Source of the DNA: Reticulitermes speratus
Lineage: Eukaryota > Arthropoda > Insecta > Blattodea > Rhinotermitidae
Assembly (NCBI GenBank): GCA_021186555.1
Contig: JAJKFL010000010.1
Coordinates: 8,786,585 to 8,850,584, forward strand
Length of the DNA: 64,000 bases
Direction: 5' to 3'
Below the pieces are notes generated by a model, which made no database searches, was not told the origin of the DNA, and saw only the letters and a program-made list of their open reading frames with translations. This document shows, piece after piece, positions 24,937 to 35,914 of the stretch (the first letter of the stretch is position 1; every line of letters starts with the position of its first letter). The position numbers and the translations under genes are program-made.

Positions 24937-27913
24937 ATGCGAAGGCGGTGTATATTGTGTATCGTGGTTCTTGGGATGGTGTGTATAGTTTGGCTACGTT
25001 TGCTGCTTAAACAATCAGACTTTATTATACCATCGACAACAAACAAGTTTGATAACTTCGACAATGTGACAGGAGCTCAGAAAATCATCGTTCCTAATGT
25101 GATACATTTTATTTTGTTTGGTCAGAATTCACTAGAGTTTGTGTCCTTTCTCAGCATTTTGTCGGCGCTAAAGGTACTTTCTATGGTTTTCCTTCTCATT
25201 GAAGCGCCAAATCTGTTCATGGTTATTATTAACAAAGTTGGAAGATACTGAATTTATGTTCACGCACACACACGTGAATGTGCATTTAGTGTGTTGATAA
25301 AATTCCTGGTTTTGCGTAGTAGTGCAAGGTTTTTGAAGTAATTACGACCAGTATAATATCTGGGTTTTGGAATTTTTGTGGCAAAAATAAAACAGCAGTT
25401 GTAACAGGTTTTGGGTATAATTCTTGTTCATTGAGCTGCTGAGTCAAACTGGTTGGTATGTAGTTGGAACTGGTTTAATAGGTCAAAGGAAGGTAAATTT
25501 CAGATAAATTTTAATTTAGTGATACGTTCCCCTCTGGGGCCCACCTGGCCTCCTATTTAATGGGTACCAGGAACTCTTTCCTTCGGGGGGTAGAGCGGCC
25601 AGGGCAAGAAACTGTCCACTGTCATCTTGTGCTGAGATTAATATCAGTGGATCAGTCCCCCCACTCTGCTATAAGCCTGCATGGTGTGCACAGTGAGAAG
25701 TACCTTTTTTAGTTACAGGTTTGTGAGAGAATAATTTGGTACAATCTGTTTTAATTAAATCTTAAAAATGGTTATGGTTTGGTGATGTCAGAATTATGTC
25801 TCATTCGTGGTTTTCACAATGTGGTGGTTTCAGTGAAAAGAAAGCAATTTGGAAAAATTGTTATACCAGAAAAATCTTCCAACTTTGGGTACACCATTCT
25901 ACCCTTTTTCTTTACAGAATTGCACTTCAGCCTTGCTGTCCAGAATAGCACACCCATTTCTTCTCAGGTGGTAGTGTGGTTGTAATATATGTGTGTGCAT
26001 GACTGTCTTCAGTATTAGTTGCCTATGAAGGTAAAGGTAATGATAAAGTTGTCTCTGTCCATGCCTTGAAGGCACATGGGGTGGAGGGGGGGAAGCATAG
26101 CTCCACTCATTCTCAACCTTGGCTTTAGATGGAGGCGAGTGGTCAACATTATGCCCCAGCTTGTAAAAAGTAATATTCAGGTTGTTTAATGCACATGAGG
26201 CTGATCATGAACAGTGTTTTAAAAGATTTTCTAAAGAAAGGAGACTCATAGCTAACTGTGACTAACCTGTTGTGGTTGTGGTTGGATGAACAGAAATCAG
26301 CCCTCAAATGAGGTGGAAAAATATGCTATTTTATTTTAGTGTATATAATATAAATGTATTATACATATAATTTGTTACTTCTGTTACAACAGTAACAGTC
26401 TTTCAAGGTTTTGGTGCATGTACAGTATCAGAGGCATAGCTGGGGGGGTGGGGGCAAGTGGTGTGGCTGCCCCAGGCAGCAGAGTCCAAGGGGCAGCAAA
26501 AGGAATAAATTAAAAAATGTGTTTCTTCACTCAACAATTTTTAAATTATTGAGATAAATAACTGGAAATTCAATAAATAATTGTGATTTTTTAAAGCTGT
26601 AATTACTGTTAGAGCAGCCATTGTGATTACTCACCTCGGGCACCAAAAACCCCAACTATGCCACTGTACAATAGTAACCAATGTCATGTAATGGAAAATA
26701 GGTGGGTGTGCTATTATTGCTAGTTAACAGCTAGTAGTGACCTTAACTTCAGCGACAGGTTACGGGTACTGGGTAAATTAGGCTACTGTATTACGTTTTG
26801 TAACTAAATAAACCACAAATTCAGGTATTATATTCACTGTATTGTAAAGTTGTTCGTACATTACTTAAAGTACTGTAACCTATCCACTCATCCTAAATTA
26901 TATTGAAGCTGAGTTTTATCATTTCTTATGGCCCTAATAGAAACTTTTCTGAGTTTTCTAATGCAACTGATGACAAAACTGTGAAGATATTCTGTTTATC
27001 TTGAGCTAGCAGAGTCTTAGCACTGTAACATTTTACTACAGGTACAGTTAACACATCATATTTTCACTGTGAGACTAATATAAAAAATGCATCATATTCT
27101 GTTTGTTCGATACAGTACCATTAAAAAGTGTAATGGGCCAAAATGATGTTTCGGAGTATCAGTATTCATATAAAAGTTATGTATTTGCCAGTTCTTTGTT
27201 TAATAATTTTGTAGACAATTTGTAAATTTATATCAAAATTAATCAGAGGTGATTCCTCGCAGTGCACATGTAGCTCTCATGGGGACATACTGTGTGAAGT
27301 TCTGAGACCTTAACATTTTCTTTAATAATTTAGCAAAACATGTTATATGTGTGATTTGTACAGTATCACTCAAGAGCTGTTTGTTTAAATAAAATCCTTA
27401 TTAAAATATGTATTAATTTTAAATGTCATTAGAAATCCTATGGATTTATGTAACCATGAACTTTCAATGCTGTTTAATCCTCAATGTTTAGAATTCAAGG
27501 ATTTCACAAATCATTCAGTCTCAAAAAGCCGTCTTTGAAACAAATCAGAATAATTCACTTAAAATTCACTTAACAACCAACAACTGCACTAATGAATTAA
27601 AATATCACTTAAAGTTACCCTACATATGTTTCGGTCATTATATGACCATCATCAGGGGTATCTGTATCTTTATGTTTTCACTTCACTGTGCGCTATCCAC
27701 TTTTTTGTTGTTTAATTATGTTTTCACTAATAATTAAACAACAAAAATGGATAGCGCACAGTGAAGTGAAAACATAAAGATAGAGATACCCCTGATGATG
27801 GTCAAATAATGACCGAAACATATGTAGGGTAACTTTAAGTGATATTTTAATTCAATAGTGCAGTTGTTGGTTGTTAAGTGAATTTTAATACCATAATGCA
27901 CGGTGAACAAACA

Positions 27914-27947
<34 letters not shown>

Positions 27948-30900
27948 AGAATAATATAAATAAATAGGACTTTTCAGAATAGGACTCTGGAACTAAGTAA
28001 AATCTTGTTTTTCTTGGAGAAGGTGACACAAGAGCCCTGTCCAAGAAATCAAATATGGGTCATTCACGTTAGACTCTAGCATCTGATACTGTGTAAGTGT
28101 TGTAATGTCTGTGAGTCACAAAGAAGGATGTTGGTGTTGGCCACACAATTAGTAACTGTCATTAAAATGATAATATGTTATGTTTCAGGTTCAGCGGCCG
28201 GAAGTAATTTATATCCACACAGATGCAGAGAAGTTTGGTGGACGTTACTGGACAGTTCTTCAAACACTGTCATTTCCAAACACCTCACTGGTTTTATTAT
28301 ACCGTCCAAGACCTACTCATGTATTTGGACAGCCATTAAGTTCATTGTACCATGCATCTGATGTGGCTAGAATTCAAGTTCTGATGGAATGTGGTGGGAT
28401 CTACATTGATGCTGATACTCTAGTCCTCCGTCCATTAAATCATTTCCGCCACTTTGAAATGGCTCTTGGTTGGCCTTTGGGAGAGTATATGGGTACTCAG
28501 GTGTAGTAATTCTTAAACTCAACAATATTTACAAGCTGATGGTGTGTGCATGTATGTATGTGTGTCTTTAGTTGGTATTTCATGTAGCATATCACATCGA
28601 TGATAAAATTAATATGTTTCAATATTTTGGGGAGGTTGTTCTAAGCAGTAGGTGATTCCTGAAGGTCCATGGGGTATAACATGGCTTTTAAACTTTCTAT
28701 AAGCAAAATGTTTTTGACTCAGGCTCTTCAGAAAGTAATGTAAGATAGTCATCTTTGTGTCCAAATTGTAGAGGTAAGTTTGACCAATAGGTTAAATTAG
28801 CTTCAGTTTGCTCTTGCCTTAAAAAAAAGCTTACAGCCTATTAATTTTACAGAAAATATCAGGGTTTATTGTGGTCCAACTCTGACTCCAATCCCCAATC
28901 CCTTGAATAGGGATCAGCTGCAGTGACAATATAAAAGTGTGGATCATTCTGACGCCCCAAAAATTGACTCAAAACTGGGTCTAATACAGCAGACAAGGAT
29001 AATTATTCACTTTCTGGTGCAAAAATTTAATAAGTTTAATGCACTTAATAATAATTAACACATTTAATAAAATTGCTGATACAGTGCAGGCACTTCTTTA
29101 CAAAATGTATATGAATTTATGTGGAAATATTTGCTGGTTGAGGTGACTTAAATGTTCTAATAATTTATCAACATGTTCTATAAATTTTGTGTGGAAGAAA
29201 TATTTGTACAAATAATGTCGGTGTAGAAAACTTATTAGGTCCCAATATTTTTACCCCCCCTTGTTCCACAGCCCCTAGTGGGCCAGGGCCTCGTCAGGAT
29301 TGAGGCTTGACAGTCACACTCATTTAGACACACCAAATTCAGTAGGACTCCTCTGGACGAGTGATCAGCTTGAAACAGAGACCCTTACCTGACAACACAA
29401 CACTGCAAGAGACAGACATCCATGCCCCCAACAGGATTCAAACCCACAGTCCCAACAAGCGAGCGGCCACAGACCCACACCTTTAGTCCCAATATTACCC
29501 CATTGAAACGCAACAGACTTTAATCTAGTTAACAAAATTTTTAGTGGGAGTCAGTACATGCATACCTGGAGAAGCCCATGAACTGAGTTTTTGGAAAAGC
29601 CTAGTGTAGGGTGCTGATTATCAGAAGCAGGGAAGGTGTTGGCCAGAATGACCACCTATCCAAGGCATCACAGGCCTCACACCTGTACTGGACCCGTACC
29701 AGAAAATATTGAGTCTTAACAGATGCAAAATTCCAGCAATTTGAAGTGTTTAGAGGTTCATTTTCATGTGAATAGCACTTGGGTTCTATGTTGTACAACT
29801 TTAGGTACAGGCTTATTTCTTAGGGCCTATTTTCTTACCATAGTTCAATGCAGGGGTGCACAAATCATAGGCGACTAAATTTTGTATGGTGGCACCTAAT
29901 ACAATGGAACCTCGAACTTCGAACACAATCCGTTCCAGGAGACGGTTCGACTTTCAAGTTGTTCGACTTTCGAGTTAAATTTCCCCATAAGAAATAATGT
30001 AAATTGAATTAATCCGTTCCAGACCCCCAAAATTTACCCAATATAAAACATTTTAAGTGCCTATTTCAAAAGATCATAATGATAAAACAAGTATATTTAA
30101 TTTCAATAATTGAAAATTTTTATTTATAATAGTATATACATAAAAAATATTGTATAATAATCAATCAATAATAATAGTAGGAGGGATATTACTGTTCACT
30201 GGAAGGTGAATTACCCTTCTTTCATCTGGACCAAGCAGAGAGAGAAGACGACCACGTGATTCTTTGTTCGACTTTCGAGTTTTTGTTCGAGTTTCAAAAC
30301 CGGATTTTCCTCGAATTTTTTGTTCGAGTTTCAAGTTGTTCGAACATCAAACCGTTCGAAGTTCGAGGGTCCACTGTATTTTCAGCATAGTTATCACAGT
30401 GTTTCTTCCCTCCTCCCCTCCAACAAACATGTGTGTTGTTTTACAGTACCAAGAAGAAAGCACCAGATAACAGTGCAGGTTACAGATTAAATATCGCGCC
30501 ACAGCTGTGGTTCCTCAGTCTGGAACTTGCTTCATACCACCTGTCTGATGCCTAGAATTTGGAGGTGGCTTTTAGATTTTTTTAAAAAAATTTTGGACCC
30601 CTGGTTTAATATACTATATTTGTAATGAACATTTGGGTCAAATTACACTTTGTGGCAATCTCACATGAAGTGGGGTTTATTTAAAACTGGGACTTTTAAC
30701 ATTTTTACATATATGTGTATAATTATTGAGATGTATCAGGTCTGGTGGTAATAACAGTCGTTCATGAAAAAGTTTTTGTGTATGGCCTTATGAGAAATGT
30801 TGAAACATGTAGCTAAGAAGGTAGCACATATTGTATGTAAATAAATAGACTTTATGTACAACACTGTTTGCTGTGTAGTGGCAGTTTAGTACTTGTGTTT

Positions 30901-32603
30901 CAGAGCAGCGCTATAACGTGACGCTTAAATATAATATTTAATATACACATTCTTAGAAGCATTAATATGAAGGTGTGTGGTACAAGAATAAGCATTTTAA
31001 TTATTTTGGTACATTGCATTTTAAGCATAAGCCAAGCAAAAACGGATGCTTCAGCACGTATAAGATACATTCAGATATTTCAAAATAAAGTCCTCCGTAC
31101 AGTACATGCATTCATACAGTGATGTTTCACAGCTATCAGAGTAGCGAAGAGCACCCTAATGGGTAGACATGCCATAGCCACCTCAGTGTGCCAGCAGGTT
31201 GTGTAGGGTGTCTCATTTATTTGGAATCGTATGGCAAAGGAAAATCGTGCATCTGCCCATTGTGCAGTGCCTGTGCATAAATGTTTAGATGAACATTTCC
31301 CATGTCACTGGGTACAAAGAGGAGTTCCATAGGAATGGGCACCTAGGTCACGAGACTTGTGCCCCTTGGATTCCTTTTTGTCGGCCATCTGAAGAGCTCG
31401 AGTACACTCCGAGAGGATGTATGATTTGAACCACCTGCAATGCCGACTTACCACAGCCTGCACGATACTGACAAGTGACATGTTGAAGACAGTCCGTCAG
31501 AATTGAGTGACTCGCGTACGAGAATATGGCGACTAAAATGGCGGGCGTGTGGAACGTACTTTATAAAATGGGGCATTCTGTATGCTGGTTTGAAATGGCT
31601 GACAGCCACTTACAATGACCTTCTGGATCCCAGGCTGGAAATTACTATCTAATACAAATGGATCAAAATAATTCCATTTTCACAGCTGTTATATTGATAG
31701 GTACAGTATCAAGTTGTATTAAATAAACACAGCAGAATGCATTATGCCAATATAAAGGAATTACTACCTAACTTTGTATTTTATTCTACAGACATGTAGT
31801 GGAATTTTATAACACATTTTTACTGTGTATCCAGTACACACCAAGGCCTTGTTTTATGCCCTAGTTGTGTTCCTGAAAGAGTGGGCATAAATAAAAATTT
31901 ATAATCCCATAAGGAAAAGGACTAAGTGCAAATCAACCAGCCAGAAGACGTTAAACTGAAAATGAGAGGGCATAAATTAAGAAGGGGTGTAAACTGGTAA
32001 GGGGCGTCAAAGCAGAAAGGTGTAAAATGACTGGGCATAAAACAAGCCCTTGGTGGATCAGGAAAACAAACCAACAAGGTACATATGTGTGTGTATATAT
32101 ATAGTGTACCTTGTTGGTTATTATGCTGATCTAGTGGAATGTTTGTATTTATTGTGTAGGTGTTGGTGGCCCATAAGGATGCACGCTTCCTACCACTCTG
32201 GCTGAACTCCTACAGACGTTACCGCCCACGGGACTGGTACTACAACGCCGGTCAGCTACCAACACAACAAATACTGGACAAAAAACCACATCTGGTTCAC
32301 AGGGTTCCAGGCTTGTTTGGTGTGCAAAATCTTGCTGCTCAACTTTACGGGCGAAATCCATGGCCACAGTGGCGTCTGATGTTCACAATACATCTGTTAA
32401 GCAGACTTCCTCCTGCGCCTCGGAAACTTGATGAGAAGTTTGTTGTCCATTACCGAGCTCCATTTGGTGACATAGCAAGGTGGCTGTTATACAAGGAAGA
32501 ACCCAAAGTAAAGTTCCCAGAGGCTGGGGACCATTTCATACACAGTAAAAGTATAAATAACAGCATTTGTTCTGTAGAAGGTAGCAATGGATGTCTTGAA
32601 TGA
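24937..32603 (+). CDS. GT32-like type II membrane glycosyltransferase (three exons)
   Basis: Exons 24937-25173, 28189-28500 and 32160-32603 join in phase 0 with GT...AG introns of 3.0 and 3.7 kb, giving 330 residues. The start is the ATG before RRRCILCIVVLGMVC. Residues 5-24 form one hydrophobic anchor after Arg residues, so a Golgi type II enzyme is inferred. IIVPNVIHFILFG (about 50-62) starts the catalytic fold. SDVARIQVLMECGGIYIDAD (about 136-155) is the SD..R...L...GGIY.D.D block of the Gly_transf_sug/GT32 group; D153 and D155 form the DXD that binds metal and UDP- or GDP-sugar. Exon 3 holds LVAHKDARFLPLWLNSY and a C-terminal HYRAPFGD. Donor sugar and acceptor cannot be read from the sequence. 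The introns are full of SINEs, MITEs and a hammerhead palindrome. A 60-bp tandem duplication follows the stop closely. Confidence 0.88.
25535..25692 (+). mobile_element. SINE C fragment in intron 1
   Basis: GGCCCACCTGGCCTCCTATT, AATGGGTACCAGGAACTC and GTAGAGCGGCCAGGGCAAG lie in SINE C order. It ends GCCTGCATGGTGTGCACAG. The tRNA-like head is missing. Confidence 0.75.
26054..26160 (-). mobile_element. SINE C 3' fragment in intron 1
   Basis: GTCCATGCCTTGAAGGCACA, AGCTCCACTCATTCTCAACC and AGATGGAGGCGAGTGGTCAA are the 3' third of SINE C on the minus strand. Confidence 0.7.
26429..26666. mobile_element. hAT-like MITE in intron 1
   Basis: The ends are CAGAGGCATAGCTGGGG and CCCCAACTATGCCACTG, inverted with few mismatches. 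The flanks TACAGTAT and TACAATAG fit an aged 8-bp target duplication (6 of 8). Length 238 bp, non-coding. Confidence 0.78.
26675..27555. other. intron 1 sequence without recognised features
   Basis: A+T-rich intron DNA. I recognise no exon, RNA or repeat family. Confidence 0.4.
27614..27662 (-). ncRNA. hammerhead ribozyme, left arm of palindrome 3
   Basis: Read on the minus strand: stem I GATACCC, CTGATGA, stem II GGTCAT...ATGACC, GAAA, C ATAT G, cleavage triplet GTA, return strand GGGTAAC. Stem I gives five pairs (TACCC/GGGTA). All core bases are present. Confidence 0.82.
27785..27832 (+). ncRNA. hammerhead ribozyme, right arm of palindrome 3
   Basis: CTGATGA at 27792-27798, stem II GGTCA/TGACC (27800-27804 with 27810-27814), GAAA 27815-27818. 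The stem III strand CATATG is self-complementary, and the triplet is GTA 27824-27826. Stem I TACCC 27787-27791 pairs with GGGTA 27827-27831. The short palindromic stem III is the form thought to work best as a dimer in Penelope-like elements. Confidence 0.85.
27917..27945 (+). repeat. poly(A) run of 29
   Basis: Uninterrupted A run about 28 bp beyond palindrome 3. It may be a retroposition tail or an independent microsatellite. Confidence 0.8.
28501..29238. other. intron 2 sequence without recognised features
   Basis: I see no exon or known repeat between exon 2 and the intronic SINE A. Confidence 0.4.
29250..29485 (-). mobile_element. SINE A with 11-bp TSD in intron 2
   Basis: Minus-strand SINE A (CCACAGCCCCTAGTGGGCCA, GGACTCCTCTGGACGAGTGA, B box near 29435). 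It is flanked by GTCCCAATATT at 29239-29249 and 29486-29496. The head is partly altered upstream of the B box. Confidence 0.85.
29858..30600. mobile_element. hAT-like repeat split by a TA-flanked MITE
   Basis: The outer parts (GGGGTGCACAAATCATAGGC, ACTAAATTTTGTATGGTGGC at the left; TGGAACTTGCTTC, GAGGTGGCTTTTAGATTTTT at the right) match the uninterrupted copy at 52481-52645. The middle is a separate MITE at 29902-30376. Confidence 0.65.
29902..30376. mobile_element. Tc1/mariner (pogo-like) MITE, 475 bp
   Basis: The ends CAATGGAACCTCGAACTTCG and CGAAGTTCGAGGGTCCACTG are inverted, with TA at both junctions (29900-29901, 30377-30378). The interior repeats TTCGACTTTCGAGTT-like subterminal motifs. 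No transposase is visible. It is younger than the host repeat it interrupts. Confidence 0.82.
31210..31575 (+). mobile_element. Tc1/mariner-superfamily transposase remnant
   Basis: The conceptual plus strand shows pieces of a DDE transposase C-terminus: CAVPVHKCLDEHFP, then EWAPRSRDLCPLDSFL (normally ...PPRSPDLTPLDFFLWG), then CTILTSDMLKTVRQN and NGGRVER. The third catalytic acid normally follows the PDLTPLDFFLW block. It contains stops (for example after QRGVP) and the N-terminal half is not recognisable. A long-dead DNA transposon. Confidence 0.65.
31839..32055. mobile_element. MITE with about 25-bp inverted ends
   Basis: CACCAAGGCCTTGTTTTATG at the left and CATAAAACAAGCCCTTGGTG at the right are inverted. 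Length 217 bp. The interior is A+T rich with GGGCATAAAT-type direct echoes. Target duplication unclear. Confidence 0.75.
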
Positions 32604-32610
32604 TGCGAGT

Positions 32611-32728
32611 TTTGAGGAATGATAGTCGGTGATAGGGTCACACTTGTTAGTGAAATCTGGAAGGTGTCGTTTTGAGGAATGATAGTCGGTGATAGGGTCA
32701 CACTTGTTAGTGAAATCTGGAAGGTGTC
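32611..32728 (+). repeat. 60-bp tandem duplication after the glycosyltransferase stop
   Basis: The unit TTTGAGGAATGATAGTCGGT...GGAAGGTGTC occurs twice without differences, starting 8 bases past the stop codon. It lies in the likely 3' UTR. Perfect identity suggests a recent event. Confidence 0.9.
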
Positions 32729-33489
32729 TAAGGGTGAACTCATGCTTGTTGAGCAAGAGCATCTCAGAGCTGCTCCGAGCAGTGTTGCTCGACCAGTGTG
32801 GGTTTACCTTAATTCTCATTGTGGAAGTCTGGATTCATTTCTTCCCCAACAGATTGTCTCTGGATTGTTTTCTGTTTACATAGGCCAGTGAACCCTACAG
32901 TCCGTCTATATAATAATATTAGAAAGGCAAGGGTTCGCACTAATTATGCCATTAGACGTTTGGGCAGATGACCCCCAGGTATGTTGGGCCCTGTGAGGCA
33001 AATTGCCAACCAGAACTGTCTCAAACCAAGGATATTCCAGCATGTATTAATATAAACAAACCACAATATTCAAGTTACATTAACCAAGAATAGATAAATG
33101 AAGCAATATTCATTCAAATTACATTAACAGGGATTCGTAACAAACAATATTGATACCCAATTCAGTTACACATCAGAGGGCCTGACTATAATCAAAATAA
33201 ACTAGTCAACTCAGCCCCACAACAGTAACTTTAGCAATTTGCTACCATTACTTATTTAAAAGAAGACAGACCTAAATACATTGACTCCATATACGTTGGG
33301 GTCAGGCAGCTTCCCATCCATAACTCCCGTCTCTCAATTTGGAGCCCGAAAACACCCAGCTCCCATATTCACTTAACAGGCGGCCTGGTACACAAACAAC
33401 ACAAAAGGCAAAGAAAACATAAGGCCCCCAGAACATATCAAAATATAAATACATACCGAATACCGCCTGCCAGCACACCTGAGGATACA
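32729..33489. other. stretch without a recognised feature
   Basis: Probably the glycosyltransferase 3' UTR followed by intergenic DNA. No poly(A) signal stands out and no repeat family is recognised. Confidence 0.35.
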
Positions 33490-34316
33490 GAGAGAGAGGG
33501 AGAGCTTCTGTCCCCAACACAGGCCCGTAACAGAGTAAAGTTCCAACCGTAACAACGTGAGGGAGAGCTACCGTCCCCAACACAGGCCCGTAACAGAGTA
33601 AAGTTCCAACCGTAACAACGTGAGGGAGAGCTACCGTCCCCAACACAGGCCCGTAACAGAGTAAAGTTCCAACCGTAACAACGTGAGGGAGAGCTACCGT
33701 CCCCAACACAGGCCCGTAACAGAGTAAAGTTCCAACCGTAACAACGTGAGGGAGAGCTACCGTCCCCAACACAGGCCCGTAACAGAGTAAAGTTCCAACC
33801 GTAACAACGTGAGGGAGAGCTACCGTCCCCAACACAGGCCCGTAACAGAGTAAAGTTCCAACCGTAACAACGTGAGGGAGAGCTACCGTCCCAACACAGG
33901 CCCGTAACAGAGTAAAGTTCCAACCGTAACAACGTGAGGGAGAGCTACCGTCCCCAACACAGGCCCGTAACAGAGTAAAGTTCCAACCGTAACAACGTGA
34001 GGGAGAGCTACCGTCCCCAACACAGGCCCGTAACAGAGTAAAGTTCCAACCGTAACAACGTGAGGGAGAGTACTAAACCGTATTCCAACACAGGCCCGTA
34101 ACGGAGTAAAAGTTCCAACCGTAACAACGTGAGGGAGAGCTACCGTCCCCAACACAGGCCCGTAACAGAGTAAAGTTCCAACCGTAACAACGTGAGGGAC
34201 AGCTACCGTCCCCAACACAGGCCCGTAACAGAGTAAAGTTCCAACCGTAACAACGTGAGGGAGAGCTACCGTCCCCAACACAGGCCCATAACGGAGTAAA
34301 GTTCCAACCGTAACAG
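33490..34316. repeat. minisatellite, 63-bp unit, about 13 copies
   Basis: The unit includes GAGCTACCGTCCCCAACACA, GGCCCGTAACAGAGTAAAG and TTCCAACCGTAACAACGTGA; successive units start 63 bases apart (33561, 33624, 33687). Interior copies are nearly identical; the last few carry small changes. Since 63 is divisible by 3, long open frames with 21-residue repeats appear on the minus strand. These are a by-product of the period, not evidence of a protein. Confidence 0.95.
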
Positions 34317-35454
34317 CATGACAAAATGCTTTTCTTAGGTAGCGACAAATCACTGCGTGCAAGCTCAAAAGGAATTGAATAATAAGGAAATATTGATCCA
34401 GGTACAAGTTGTGTGTCACAGAGCCAATGAACCATCAGAGGCAGCATTGGTATATGCATCTATTGACATAAAACCATTCACTTAATCCTGACACATGTCG
34501 ACCATCAAGTGGTGGTCCTTGGGGAGAACAGCTTTATGAACATATGTTGTGTGATCACATATGTTAAAATGCTTTGTATACAATGCAGATAAAATAAGCA
34601 ATTTGTATATATGATTTGTAATAAAATGTAAATCCTGTACACAGATAAAAGTCTGGTTATGTCACAACCAAGGGTTGGTCCTGCTTTGCTATTTATTTTC
34701 AACACATGATCTGTAATTGTAGAACATCATATGATAAAGTAAGTAATGCACTGAATCAATGTCTTGGGCATATTTTAGCTCTTGCAGTGGTCTTGTGTAG
34801 CTAGGTTAGGTGGTGGGGGAGCTTTGTACTGAGAGAAGGGTAGATTACAGAATTTTGGGACTGTTTTGGTGTCTCCCTTCAATTGTGTTCCCTACTCTGT
34901 TCTTTTTCTTTATAAAAAGAGGAAGTTGGTACTGTAATATCTCCATGCAAGATTGATAAGGCTGTTCCTTTTTTATGTCAAATTGTAAGGGTTCTCTGAG
35001 ATCTCCTTGTGCTTTTCTTTTGGTTTATTGCACTGATGCCAGAACATTGGTTTGTCCATAGTGTTTATACTCTGCATTCACTGGTCGGGAGGAACCATGG
35101 TCCCTTGGAATTCTGTGTATGTTCTCAAATGTTTTGTGAAGTGGATGTTGTTGCTGGTATTCTCCCACTGCAACCCTACCATTTCCATTACAGAAACCAC
35201 ATACGAATTGCATGTCGGGATGTTCATCTGTAAATGTTTTGGGCATTTTGACCACCCCCTTATGCTGCAACACAACACAGCCATTGGGAAAGACAGTGTA
35301 CAACCAGGACCTTGAAGTACAGCAGTGTGAACTCATTCCACTAGCATGTAACTGGATAACAGTGCTTGTAAACAATGGATACTTCTTGTTCCAAAGTTCT
35401 GTAGAACACTTTCCTGAAATTTGGCCAGTATGTCATGAAATATTCTGTAGTTTT
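34317..35454. other. stretch with one decayed hammerhead-like relic
   Basis: At about 34470-34525 (-) CCACTTGATGGTCGACATGT...GTCAGGATTAAG looks like the stem II and 3' part of a hammerhead with the GAAA shortened. Otherwise I see no gene or repeat. Confidence 0.35.
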
Positions 35455-35914
35455 CATTAGAATTATAATAAATCCAGTCAAAACATAACAATTTAGTCTG
35501 TTATTTTCAAATAATGTTTTGGCCTAAAAGGCCATCAGGTTGAACACAAGAATGAAATTATATGTATACACACTTTGTATGGAATTGAGACCTCAAAACC
35601 TCACAGTTTATGTTGTTATGTGGGTATACTAACATTGGAAGAATAGCCTTGGGAATAGAACTTGTATAACTATGTTCACAGTTAAAAAAAAAAAACTGGA
35701 TCAAGAATATACCAATGTAAAAAATAAATAAATAATGTTAAAAGGTAAAATCAGTAGACGTTATGTATACCCACCTAACAATATAAATTGTGAGGTTTTG
35801 AGATCTCAGTCCCATGTAAACTGATGATGGCCTTTTAGGCCGAAACATGTACTTTAAAATAGTAGAATAAATTGTTGCATTTTGACTGGATTTATCATGA
35901 TTCTAATTGCTAAT
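35455..35914. mobile_element. palindromic hammerhead element 4
   Basis: Arms 35455-35632 and 35759-35914 are inverted copies (shared AATAAATCCAGTCAAAA, CTCAAAACCTCACA, GTGGGTATAC) with more divergence than palindromes 1, 3 and 5. The right arm keeps CTGATGA...GAAAC; the left arm has lost bases in both core boxes. The loop is about 125 bp. Confidence 0.75.
35817..35857 (+). ncRNA. hammerhead ribozyme, right arm of palindrome 4 (weak stem I)
   Basis: CTGATGA 35821-35827, stem II GGCC/GGCC (35829-35832, 35838-35841), GAAA 35842-35845, C46-AT-G49, triplet GTA 35849-35851. The core is intact, but the stem I partner (GTAAA with CTTTA) pairs poorly, so activity is doubtful. Confidence 0.6.

Larger units (their letters stand above)
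27560..27889. mobile_element. palindromic hammerhead element 3
   Basis: This is an almost perfect palindrome: arms of about 160 bp (27560-27719 and 27731-27889) around a loop of only about 11 bases. Each arm has a complete hammerhead on opposite strands. The high arm identity suggests a young or gene-converted copy. A run of 29 A (27917-27945) lies just outside the right arm. It sits in glycosyltransferase intron 1. Confidence 0.85.

Noticed and set aside
33302-34419. Long minus-strand open frames of 177-178 codons with 21-residue repeats
   Set aside because: They are the 63-bp minisatellite read through; another frame over the same DNA is also open, and no start or splice context exists.
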